Shown: piece by piece, positions 20,274 to 29,946 of the stretch
Layout of the letters: each line of letters begins with the position of its first letter
Numbering within the stretch: the first letter of the stretch is position 1
DNA from: Drosophila persimilis
Taxonomy: Eukaryota > Arthropoda > Insecta > Diptera > Drosophilidae
NCBI RefSeq assembly: GCF_003286085.1
Contig: NW_020825313.1
Location: 2,728,001-2,792,000 of the forward strand
Direction of reading: 5' to 3'
Length of the DNA: 64,000 bases
Translations under genes and position numbers: made by a program
Notes under the pieces: model-generated
The model's database searches: none
What the model saw: the letters and a program-made list of their open reading frames with translations, nothing else
Told to the model about the DNA's origin: nothing

Positions 20274-20747
20274 TGTAATAAGTGTGATAATAATAGTAAT
20301 AATGTGATAATAAGATAACTTCAATTCTTGGAGCGTCTGCTCCGCAGTGTTACTTTATTCCGAATGATTCTTATAATTTCATGTTGGGTTCAGCTAACTC
20401 GAAACATGCAATGCTTATATCTATGTCTTATATTTATGTGTAAGTATATTGGTGTATGCATATTTGTGTGAATGTACATGCAGAAGGCATATACATTGGA
20501 ATGCTCATTTGACCACTTGGAATATATTGCCGACACTGCAGTTCTCACGCTGCAGGCCAGTCCACATATAAGGGAATGATCGTATTACGGCTCTTGAGTG
20601 TGGTTGTGTTACGTAAACATTGGGACAAAGTGTCTTTATGTTTATGAGCGTGATACTCTACATTAACTTTAGGCATATGACCACTTGACATATTGTATAC
20701 ACTACAATACGGTGGGCATATGCCTATTTGGCATACAACATACTACA
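20274..20747 (-). repeat. 3' LTR of the 412-like element, 474 bp
   Basis: Minus-strand start TGTAGTATG at 20747, preceded by a polypurine tract; end TACA at 20274. The portion 20545-20747 matches 25089-25256 except for a 35-bp segment (about 20665-20699) missing from the right copy. Confidence 0.8.
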
Positions 20748-20760
20748 CCTCCCTTTTTAG
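20748..20760 (-). promoter_or_regulatory. Polypurine tract
   Basis: Minus-strand aaaaagggagg abuts the 3' LTR start. It would prime plus-strand DNA synthesis and confirms the element's orientation. Confidence 0.8.
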
Positions 20761-21000
20761 AGAAATAACGTAATATAATTATGTAGTTATTTTGAAAAAA
20801 TTATTTTTTTTTTGATATCTTGTATGTTGATTATCTCTTTTTTAAAATATTTGTGTTCATTGATAAATAACTTCTTTTTTTTTATTTTAATATATTTGAT
20901 TTACTTCATTCAACCTTAATTTTTCATTCGACCTTCCTAGAAGAATTTAAATCTTCTCTATTTTATTCCCAATTGTTTTTTATTATATATTTCATTATAT

Positions 21001-21031
<31 letters not shown>

Positions 21032-21261
21032 TTTTATTAGGTTGATCAGACCCCTTTTTTTTCTCTTTCATGAAACGTTTCATTGATTATATATTTTTAA
21101 CCTATCCTTATGTACTTTTTGTTTCTTATTCTTACTATCTTTAATGTAAATGTTATCATTATCCTCTATTTTTTCTACTATATTTGGTCCTAAATATACT
21201 GGGAGATAAGTACCTTATCTCCTACTTTTAATTCAAAATTTCTTGTTTTTTCATCGTATGC
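20761..21261. other. T-rich 3' untranslated region of the 412-like element
   Basis: AT-rich, with a TA run at about 21001-21020. No frame found. Confidence 0.5.
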
Positions 21262-24200
21262 TTATTTCCTATAAGCCTTGGCTTTTTCTAACATAATTCT
21301 AGCTCTTTTGTATGCTATTTCTAATCTAAACTTTATTTCCTTAGAGTAGTCACCTAAATTGTAAATAGGATCTATGTAATATGTTCTGTTTAAATCTATG
21401 AACTGTTTTGGTAGTCTGCCAAATACTAGTTCGTATGGACAATACTCATGCGTTGCTGATGGTGTCGTGTTGAAACAATAAGTGAAATATTGAATCCAGA
21501 CATCCCAATCAGTTTTGTCTGCAGAGATGTAAGAACGAATGTATTCATTAAACGTTCGATGACTTCGTTCTTTTGTCCCTAATGTTTGGTGATGATATGC
21601 AGTAGAGGTGAGATTCTCGATCTTCATATACATGCATAGATCAGTTAAAATCTGGTTTTTATACTCTGTTCCCATGTCCGAGATGAACGTCTTCATTGGA
21701 CCAAACTTGAGTATGAAATTTTCGAATATAGCTTTTGCGACATTATTTGCGCTTTTGCTTTTTATTGGAATGGCTACTAAGTATTTTGTAAGGTCACAAA
21801 TTAATGTGACTATGTATTCATTACCATTTTCTGATTTAGGTAGCGGACCAACTGTATCCACTATTACTATATCGAAAGCATTCACAGGTGTTTCTGTGAG
21901 AGTCAAAGGAGTTTTTGTGTGAGTCTTTGTTTTAGACATTTGGCATTTTTATACCCGATACTCAAAATGATTATTGGGGTATATTAGATTTGTGGTGAAA
22001 ATGGATGTGTGTAACGTCCAGAAGGAATCGTTTCCGACCCCATAAAGTATATATATTGTTGATCAGCATCAATAGCCGAGTCGATTGAGCCCTGTCTGTC
22101 TGTCCGTCTGTCCGTCCGTCCGTCCGTCCCCTTCAGCGCCTAGTGCTCAAAGACTATAAGAGCTAGAGCAACAATGTTTTGGATCCAGACTTCTGTGATA
22201 TGTCACTGCTACAAAAATATTTCAAAACTTCGCCCCGCCCACTTCCGCCCCCACAAAGGACGAAAATCTGTGGCATCCACATTTTTAAAGATACTATAAA
22301 ACCAAAAACGCAGAATCGTAGAGGATGATTATATGTTCTAGAGTGTAAAATCTCAACCAGATCGTATAATTATTATAGCCAGAATCAAGAAAACAATTTC
22401 ATTTTTTCTCGCTGTGTCTCTCTCTAACACACAGGTTTCATGGTCGGTTTTGCCAATTGCAAAATATGAGTTCAAGGATCTCAGAACCTATAAGAGCCAG
22501 AGCAACCAAATTTGGTCTCCACACTCCTGAGATATCGGACCTTGACCGTTTCGTGTCTAAATTTCGCCACACCCCCTTCCGGCCGCGCAAAGGACGAAAA
22601 TCTGGGGCAACCACAAATCTCAGAGACTATTAAGGCTAGAGTAACCAAATTTGGTATCCGCTTTTCTGTTAGATCTTACTATAAAACGTATATCTCAGAA
22701 TTTCGCCCCACCCCCTCCCGCCCCCACAAAGGACGAAAATGTGTTGCACCCACAATATTGCACTTTCGAGAAAACTAAAAACGCAGAATCATAGAGAATG
22801 ACCATATCTATCCGGTTGCTGAATCTGGATCAGATCGGATCATTTTTGTAGCCAAAAGCAAGAAATCAATTTGCAGTGGCTACGCAGCGCCCGACGTCAC
22901 GCTCAGACTGATTTTCTGTCTCTCTCGCACGCATTCTTTTTCGTGTCGTTCAATATTAGCGGCGTCTGCTGGAGGAGAGCCATACTGACTTAGTATCGGG
23001 TATAACTGTAGAGTTGCGGTGTCCGCAGCAACTCACAACGTTCCCCCTCGTTGACATCTACGTACGTACTCTTTTATATGACGTGTCATATTTTTCCAGT
23101 AGTAGTGTCTTTTTATTTTCGCTAGCGTTCTTGTTATGCCACTGTGGCCTCCTTGAATTGGGTCGTCATGGTATGTAGACAATATTTGTTGTATCTCTTT
23201 TTCATCTGTTATTTGGGTCACCGGCTGGAGTAGTGCTACTCTTAAAGATTTTAATATTTCATTGCCCATATTTTTAAAAGAATCTATTGAAACTGATTCA
23301 AAGATCTTTTCGCTCGGTGCCACTTTGAGTTGGCTGATTTTTAATATACCGGCCTCTTTTTCGAGCCTTTGGAAGAACTGACCTAGGTCGAGAATTCCAT
23401 TAATATATAAATCGCTAACTTCAATTCTTGCGATAATTTTATTTCCATGTTTAAATAAACATTTATATTCTGTTATGCGCAAGGTCACTACTTTTCGTAC
23501 TTCATCATTTGTAATGACTTCATGTACGTTGGGCTTAGATACATTTTTATGACTTTGCCTTGGCAGAAGTTCATATTTTTCTACTGTACAGTTTTTATTT
23601 TGTCTACTTTGTCGCCTGGTAGTTACTTTCAGGACTTTATGTTGCATGTCTTTGAGTTCGTTTATAGTAATACGTGAAAGTGCGTCTGCTACAAAATTAT
23701 CTTTCCCCTTTAGGTATTCTACTGAGAAGTCAAATTCTTCAAGTTCTAACCGCATGCGAGTTAATTTCGAACTGGGATTAGTCATAGAAAAAAGATATGT
23801 TAATTGTCTGTGATCCGCCTTTAACAGTAAAGTGTTTGCCATAAATATATGGTCTGAAATGGGTAATTGCCCAATGAATTGCCGCTAACTCTTGTTCTGT
23901 TGTGCTCTTATTGCTTTCCCCTTTTGTAAATGAACGAGATGCATAAGCTATTGGGAGCTGAATTCCGTCACGGTTCTGAGTTAGAACCGCTCCGCAAGCT
24001 TGTTTACTAGCATCTGTTATAATGCAAAATTCTTTGCGAAAATCAGGATATTGTAATAATTTGGGGTGCATAAGCTTTTCTTTAAGGTATTGGAATGCGT
24101 TTTGGCATTCACTTGACCATTCAAAAGGAACATTCTTTTTACATAATCTAGTTATGTGCCGTGAATAGTCGGCGAAGTTTTTTATAAATCGACGATAATA

Positions 24201-24776
24201 ATTGCAGAATGCTACAAATCGTCTCGCGCTGTCCGCATCTTGAGGGACAGGATAATTTTTGATGACGTCAAATTTCTTGTCATCTGGCAATACTCCTTTG
24301 TCAGTGCATTTGTGACCCAAGAATGTCACTTCATGCATGAAAAATCAACATTTTTCTGGATGCAACTTTAGGTTATATTTCCTACATACATTAAAAACAT
24401 CAGTTAAGTTTTTAATCATGTGTTGGTTAGCCGTTTTGTTTTTCTGTTGCAGATTAAGTAGCTTGGCAGATACAACTTCTACCGATTCTCCTTTTACTGC
24501 ATTTGACAGTTGCATAATGATTGCAGGAATTGTCTGCTCATTACTAATATTAATTTTACCTTGACATATGGTGGTGTTGAAAGTACCATTGCCTTTTCTG
24601 CTTTTTTCCTTATCGCAGTGAATAAGTGGGCTACAGATTGCGTCGAAAGCTTCTATATAATCAGTCTCAAACTGATGTACTGATATGTATTCGCTATGCG
24701 AATGTAAAACATTAATCGCATTAATGCGAAAATTTGGATAGCTTTCGAAGACGTGATCTATTTTCTCTTTATTCAT
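21262..24776 (-). pseudogene. pol: 412-like gag-pol remnant: RT end, RNase H, integrase, split by DINE-1
   Basis: Minus frames: 24776-24345 starts as gag-like and runs into the RT end (DVFNVCRKYNLKLHPEKC), so protease and the catalytic YxDD region are deleted. 24338-23778 carries the RT connection and RNase H (FCIITDASKQACG, TTEQELAAIHWA). After a frameshift, 23842-23033 has DHRQLTYLFSMTNPSSKL, VADALSR and the integrase zinc finger (HxxxxxGGHSG, YVRRCQ). DINE-1 occupies 21955-23050; integrase resumes at 21950 with DIVIVDTVGPLPKSENGNEY (D), SDMGTEYK (D) and GTKERSHRTFNE (E). The sequence agrees closely with remembered 412 integrase motifs. Confidence 0.85.
21955..23050 (+). mobile_element. DINE-1/INE-1 (Helentron), near full length, in 412 integrase
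   Basis: It starts tatacccgatactcaaaatg and ends with subterminal agtatcgggtata (inverse of the 5' end), a hairpin stem gagttgc/gcaactc and ttccccctcg. Length is about 1.1 kb. It sits in a T run between the Cys codons of the integrase zinc finger. Removing it restores the zinc-finger frame. Confidence 0.9.
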
Positions 24777-24778
24777 TT

Positions 24779-25003
24779 CTAGATATTATCTAGGTCATTT
24801 GCCCTACTCATGTATCTTTTCTTGATAATTTTGTTATGCTCAACATAGAGTGTCAGCAGAAATTGCAAAACCAATACTATCGTGATAATTAATAACACGA
24901 TCCACAATGAGTTTATGTCATCCGTGTGATCAATTATCTTGACGTTGTTTACAACGTTGGCAGTATTGTCTTTTGCCTCACTAGAATCACTAAACCACCC
25001 CAT
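24779..25003 (-). CDS. Small single-span membrane protein at the 5' end of the 412-like element
   Basis: ATG at 25003, 74 codons, stop at 24779. Polar N-terminus (MGWFSDSSEAKDNTANVV), one hydrophobic helix (about residues 32-52, LWIVLLIITIVLVLQFLLTL) and a basic C-terminus (KIIKKRYMSR). It is the first frame after the 5' LTR and leader, before gag, and is uninterrupted. 412 is known to carry short extra frames upstream of gag; this looks like one of them. Function unknown; the topology suggests membrane anchoring. Confidence 0.6.
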   Translation of the reverse strand: MGWFSDSSEAKDNTANVVNNVKIIDHTDDINSLWIVLLIITIVLVLQFLLTLYVEHNKIIKKRYMSRANDLDNI

Positions 25004-25088
25004 TATGTAGTTTTAATTGTTTTTATATATTCAATGAAAAGAATTTTTTTTTCGTTCTAACGTTCATGAAAGAAAAATGAATTTTATT

Positions 25089-25256
25089 TCACGCTGCAGG
25101 CCAGTCCACATATAAGGGAATGATCGTATTACGGCTCTTGAGTGTGGTTGTGTTACGTAAACATTGGGACAAAGTGTCTTTATGTTTATGAGCGTGATAC
25201 TCTACATTAACTACAATACGGTGGGCATATGCCTATTTGGCATACAACATACTACA
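25089..25256 (-). repeat. 5' LTR fragment of the 412-like element
   Basis: Matches 20545-20747 with a 35-bp gap. The other half, including U5 and the expected primer site, is missing between 25089 and the leader. Confidence 0.8.
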
Positions 25257-25260
25257 CAAC

Positions 25261-25450
25261 TCGCAATTTCGCTTAAAGCTCAGCTCTGTTATTCGGCGGT
25301 TTCCCTGTTTAATTTTTTTTTGTCACGGAACTGTAATACATTGACAAATAAAACATACCAAACAAAATTTTGTTTTCAACACTTAAAGTACGATAAAACT
25401 AATTATTAATGAAAATCTTCAAGGTGTACCTATTATTATGTAGTGTGTAG
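25261..25450. repeat. Right part of the possible split TIR element
   Basis: Contiguous with 20269 in the pre-insertion site of the 412-like element (CAAC shared). Contains the inverse of the 18897 terminus (gtgtacctattattatgtag). Confidence 0.35.
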
Positions 25451-25491
25451 GTGTCAAGTTTATTTTAATGCATCAATAAGTCATCTATTTT

Positions 25492-25642
25492 ATCCTTTTG
25501 CAATTAAGGTTCGTTTCTTTGTATAAAATGCCGTTTACTTTTCATTTCGTCAACGAAAATGTTTTTGTTTTGACAACGAATAAATCTTGCGGAATGTGAA
25601 AACGGGAACCTCAATTTATGTGTATTCAAAAGTAAATCGGAA
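25492..25642 (+). repeat. Dispersed repeat R1, first copy
   Basis: About 150 bp from ttttgcaattaagg to aagtaaatcgg align with 56648-56793 with substitutions and small indels. Identity unknown; one copy follows a DINE-1 end. Confidence 0.55.
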
Positions 25643-25880
25643 AACTTTTGTGAATGTGAAAAACGGAGCCTGGCTGATTGACAAATAGTTGGTATATTTT
25701 GAGATTAAGAAAGTTTTTTTAGTCATAAAAGAAAAGACTAAATATTAAAGTAACGCAAAAATGTTTAACATGTTTTATTTAATTTAATTTTTTTTTTTTG
25801 TATTTAAAACAAATTCATTAATATATTTAGTGGCGAGCACGCCACTTGAGTTCTTTAAAAATTCATCAATCCTTCTGATT

Positions 25881-25990
25881 ATACCCGATACACAAAATGA
25901 GTATAGGGGTATATTAGATTTGTGGTGAAAATGGATGTGTGCAACGTTCAGAAGGAAGCGTTTCCGACTTCTTAAAGCATATATAGTATG
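25881..25990 (+). mobile_element. DINE-1 5' fragment
   Basis: tatacccgatacacaaaatg through gaaggaagcgtttccgac is the first ~110 bp of DINE-1; the remainder is absent. Confidence 0.8.
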
Positions 25991-26201
25991 TCTATTAATT
26001 GTTTGCACGGCACATAACTTTGACATAACATGGAAAATATGAGTAAAGGCATAAGTTGGGGGAATTTTTTTTATTAACTGTTATCAAAATCTGTTTAAGC
26101 TGTAGGTATGACGAAAAAAAAGAGCAAAAGGAGTACCAATCGGATTTTATTTTGCCACAAATCATCCTTTTTTTTTGTGGAATTATAGCCAATTCTTTTT
26201 G

Positions 26202-26580
26202 TTAAGGCCTCCAAAGGTGATCAATGGGATTTAGGTCCGGTGAGTTTGAAGGCCATTCCATTAGGGGAATTTTGTTGTCCAGGAACCATTTCCTAGTCAG
26301 CATTTCGGAGTGATTCGGGTCATTATCCACTTTAATGCATTTTCTTTTCGGCATTATACTGTCGTGTATATTTACATAGAAGGTACACATTTTTTTGTTT
26401 ATTTAATTAGACCAATCCAAATAAGATATTTCCACCACCATGCTTAACCGCTTTAAGTTTAAGAGTACCTTGTATCATGAACAGAATTCCTAAGGTGCCT
26501 AATATGTGGTTTTCCATCTAATCCAAACCAAATGATCTTAGTTTCATCTGAATACAACACAATTTTCTAATTTTTATGTG
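26202..26580 (-). pseudogene. Tc1-like transposase C-terminal remnant
   Basis: Minus strand: VLYSDETKIIWFGLDGKPH (first D), LKAVKHGGGNILFGLV, then KVDNDPNHSEM (second D) and MEWPSNSPDLNPIDHLWRP. The last catalytic residue is Asp where Tc1 enzymes have Glu. At least two frameshifts separate the pieces. Distinct from the other Tc1 copies in the window. Confidence 0.65.
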
Positions 26581-26870
26581 AAAAATGAACATTCTACAAA
26601 ATCCGGAATTAATTGTTGGCAAGGCAATAACTTTTCAGGCTACTACTGTTTTAAGAGCTTTTCCATCGCGATTTTCAAAAGAATCGCGATAAAGGAATCA
26701 ATTTTCTATAAGATTAGGTAATTTTATAAGAGTAACCTTATTGCATTATTTTGTACAATTTTGTAAACTAAAAAAGGTCAGAAATAAGGTAAGCAAAGTA
26801 CTGGCACACTTAGCATTTATTTTTTTTAATGAGCTATGTTCTTGTAATTTGGCTATATGGTCACTTTTTT

Positions 26871-27289
26871 TTGGCAAGGATTTACATTAAGTTCTAGTTC
26901 TGTGGAACTGGTTGATATTCAATCTCAAAATACCGCCAATAGCTTAAATTTAAACAAGTTAGAGGTAAGGAAAAGAAACCACTAAATCTCAGAGGTAAAT
27001 CATCCCACATTTTCCCAACCAAGCCCAATCGCAAGTTGAAAATGTGGAAATTACAAATAAACTTGATCAATGGTTCAAAAGATATTAAAAACTTTAAAAT
27101 TCGAAACGCACAGGCCGAACCAGGGCTTTAATCATCCCTGAATCGATTAGTATTTTCAAAAAGATTAAAGATTTAAGATAAAATATAATCATTGTTTTAT
27201 AGGATTAATGGAGTGCCACTTGTGAATAGCAAAGAATTTTTAAGTACGTTCCCTCTAGTAGTTACCATTCTCACTTACCTGGTTCCAGA
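26871..27289. other. No gene seen
   Basis: AT-rich, with no recognisable frame or repeat. Confidence 0.3.
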
Positions 27290-27540
27290 TCGATTGCCGA
27301 GAATGCATTTCAGCGGAGAATTGAACACATGCATGTCCTAGTGCGAAACCACCCCTGGTTCCACGATCCATCCCCTTCGATTACCCGTAACTAGTTGCTC
27401 AAGGGGTAGCTCCGAACAAGTTACCATTAGAACGACACCACTAGGTTCTCGATCGACTCCTCTTCGATTACCAGTATCTAGTTGCTCAGGACGTAGTTCC
27501 GACCTAGTTACCAGTAGTCGATCTGGAACTATTTATAATA
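27290..27540 (+). repeat. Degenerate tandem repeat, period about 96 bp
   Basis: ggttccacgatccat...ttcgattacc...ctagttgctcagg (27357 onward) recurs near 27453; a weaker first unit starts near 27290. Two to three units, strongly diverged. Confidence 0.5.
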
Positions 27541-27577
27541 AATAAATACAAATACAAATTCGATAAAAATGTATATT

Positions 27578-27610
27578 ATATTAGAATATATATATATATA
27601 TATTTCATAT
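27578..27610. repeat. TA microsatellite
   Basis: Run of alternating T and A. Confidence 0.7.
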
Positions 27611-27623
27611 ATGTACATATAAA

Positions 27624-27800
27624 CTAGCTGACCCGGCAGATGTTGTTCTGACACACAACAAAAAAATGTTCTCAATTAAATGTGGCTAATTTATAAAGAA
27701 CAATTTTTATATGACCCGGTGAAGTGTTTTCGGATTAGAGGCAATAAATAAGCAGATTTTTGATTTTATCATGTTTTTTTTTTGTAATTTAACGATTCTT
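27624..27800 (+). repeat. Dispersed repeat R2, first copy
   Basis: Starts ctagctgacccggcagatg; aligns with 58001-58163 (ctagctaaaccggaagact) over about 165 bp, including aacaatttttat and gaggcaataaataagcagat. Possibly a LINE or SINE 3' end; not identified. Confidence 0.55.
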
Positions 27801-27859
27801 TGATAAGTTTTAAAAAAATTGTTTAAGGCTTTCTTTTTTTTCCAGTCAAGCACCTTGTG

Positions 27860-28561
27860 ATCACAAACTTTGCCCCGCCCACTTCCACCCCCACAAAGGG
27901 CGAAAATCAAAGATACGAGAAAACAGAAAACGCCGAGTCGTAGAGGATGACTAGAATGCAAAATCTGAACCAGATCGTACCAGAATCAAGAAAACAATTT
28001 CATTCTTTCACGCTCTGTCTCTCTCTAACACACAGGTTTCATAGTCGGTTTTGTCTATTGTAAAATATGAGTTCCTAGATCTCAGAGACTAAAAAAGCTA
28101 GAGCAACCAAATTTGGTATCCACACTCCTGTGAGATCGGACCTTGACGAAATAGTTTCAAAATTTCGCCACACCCCCTTCCGCCCCCGTAAGGGACGAAA
28201 ATCTGAGGCAACCACAAATCTCAGAGACTATTAAGGCTAGAGTAACCAAATTTCGTACACACACTCCTTTAAGATGTCACTATAAAACGTATATCTCAGA
28301 ATTTCGCCACACCCCCTTCCGCCACCGCATAGGACGAAAATCTGTTGCATCCACAATATTACAAATTCGAGAAAAGTAAAAAAAACCCACAATCATAGAA
28401 AATGATCATCTATCTAATTGAGGAGTCTTGATCAGATCCGATAGTTTTTATAGCCAAAAGGAACAAATCAATTTGCAGTGGTTACGCAGCACCCGACGAC
28501 ACGCTCAGACTGATTTTCTGTCTCTTTCTAACGCACTCTTTTTCGTTCAATGCAAGCGCCG
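27860..28561 (+). mobile_element. DINE-1, left part, truncated at gcgccg by Transib DNA
   Basis: Core blocks (tttgccccgcccacttcc, gagactattaaggctagag, cagtggttacgcagcacccg) run up to gcgccg at 28561, where the CACAGTG end begins. The 3' terminus reappears at 34945-35018. Confidence 0.8.
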
Positions 28562-29690
28562 CACAGTGGCGAATTCCGCCGTTTCAGCTTGCTAAATTAA
28601 TAAATTCTGAACAAATAGAGATAACTTCATGAAACAAACTGCATTTGAAAGAAAAATCTTTCAAAATTGTATCTGCTTAAGTACATTATGCTACAGTGTC
28701 TAAAAGCTTCACAATAATGGGTTAAAGTTTAACTTTGTTGCTGGTGCATATTTTCCAACGTAAAATGCTCAATTTCTACTTTTTTTTTATCGAAAATTAC
28801 TTTTTATGGTGTTTACTACAAAATATTATTTTTTAATTCATTTTCAACTAAACATAATACTAAAAAAATTTAAATAAAAAAAATTTTTTTTTAATCTGAA
28901 AGTTGGTTTAATTTTGTTGTTTCTGTAAAATAATCCTCCACTTCCTGTTTAGTGGGAGGAATATCTAATAAACTTATCATTTCTGAAGAATAACTGCTTG
29001 CCGATTTCATTTGTGATCTCACATATCTAATGGATGAAATATATGGATCTGAAGAGGCTGCCAGCATGTTGAAAAGGTCGTTGGTTTTGCTTAATTCGTG
29101 ATGTCTTGCACGTATTCATATTCCTGTATTTTTTGTAATCTTTGTTTTTCGTTTCCTGGGCTTCCTCTGACATCTCTCCAATTGGTAGGCTCTGATGTTC
29201 AATTAAAATTTGACCATGTGCCAGAATTTCATGAAGCGTGGGAGCTAGCTTTGTTTTCAGGATATTTTTCCAGTAACAGCTCTGCAGTCTTCGAGGCATA
29301 TTTACCAAACTTGCGGGTATTTTTTGTTCTTTGCAGTTTCAAATATTTAAAATAACACCCAATCTTCTGATAATGTCAATATCTTCAGTTATTAATACAG
29401 TAATTTTATTTTTCTCAAAGAATGTCGGTGATGGGCTTCTATCGCTTGTGTTTCCAAATCCTTGTTTGGGGCAGTCCATTTTTAGTGATAGTTTGTGTAA
29501 GAATTTTTCTTGAATAATTTTTTTCCTAGTCTTTTGTATTTCCTTGGCTAGCGTGCTGTTTTCGAAAGATTCTCCCTCTCGAAGAATGGTATATGCAAGT
29601 TTTAAAATGAACTCCATACATCTATGTTAAGTCTTGCATGCAGAACCTGGTCAAAACGCCAGGTAAAGGTCCAAATACTAGCCTGCATAT
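28562..29690 (-). mobile_element. Transib transposon remnant
   Basis: The left end CACAGTGGCGAATTCCGCC has the CAC-rich heptamer typical of Transib termini and resembles 14689-14877 in reverse. The transposase C-terminal remnant lies inside on the minus strand. The right end is lost at the LINE junction region. Confidence 0.6.
28890..29690 (-). pseudogene. Transib transposase, RAG1-core-related C-terminal third
   Basis: Minus-strand segments in order: LHARLN...MEFILKLAYTIL (about 29640-29570), DCPKQGFGNTSDRSPSPTFF (a decayed G-N-T-x-x-G-N-x-A-R-R-F-F motif), EDIDIIRRLGVIL, then PTLHEILAHGQILIEH, LPIGEMSEEAQETKNKDYKKYR and SSDPYISSIRYVRSQMKS. These correspond to the conserved C-terminal blocks of Transib transposases, which are related to the RAG1 core; the SEEAQE block holds the catalytic glutamate of the DDE triad. 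The catalytic Asp regions are missing. At least two frameshifts occur. The family was identified from remembered motifs. Confidence 0.65.
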
Positions 29691-29935
29691 TCATACATAA
29701 CCAACAACATAATTGAGGTAGCGCGAGATTGAAAATTATTCTAATATTAAGTGTACCTGAGCATATGGATTCATTAGTACCTACATTTTGAGCAGTTTTT
29801 CAACATTGACTGGACTTTACAAAAATATTTACCTACATTTTCCCGAGATTTTTATTGTATATGTTCCTTGAACTATTTATTACCTAAGTCTAAAAAAAGC
29901 CCTTTCTGCGCTATGGAGCCGTTTTGTTTCTATAC
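29691..29935. other. Junction region between Transib and LINE copy B
   Basis: About 245 bp without a readable motif. It may be 3' UTR of the LINE or lost Transib sequence. Confidence 0.3.
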
Positions 29936-29946
29936 CGATTTACCTG

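Larger units (their letters stand above)
20274..25256 (-). mobile_element. 412/mdg1-lineage LTR retrotransposon, deleted and interrupted
   Basis: CAAC at 20270-20273 and CAAC at 25257-25260 flank ends TGTA...TACA, a 4-bp target duplication as expected for this lineage. Reading leftward from the 5' LTR fragment (25089-25256): a small membrane-protein frame, a gag remnant fused to RT, RNase H, integrase zinc finger, an inserted DINE-1, integrase core, a polypurine tract and the 3' LTR. LTRs starting TGTAGTATG are typical of 412/blood/mdg1. Much of gag, protease and RT is gone. Confidence 0.85.
25820..26870 (-). mobile_element. Tc1-like remnant with an embedded DINE-1 fragment
   Basis: Minus-strand transposase pieces lie at 26580-26200. 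The left edge contains gtggcgagcacgccac, related to 17915. A 110-bp DINE-1 start (25881-25990) interrupts the left part. The right edge is not defined. Confidence 0.5.

Noticed and set aside
20261-20310. Separate AT-rich repeat between the Tc1 element and the 412 LTR
   Set aside because: The CAAC duplication shows that sequence from 20274 is the LTR end itself.
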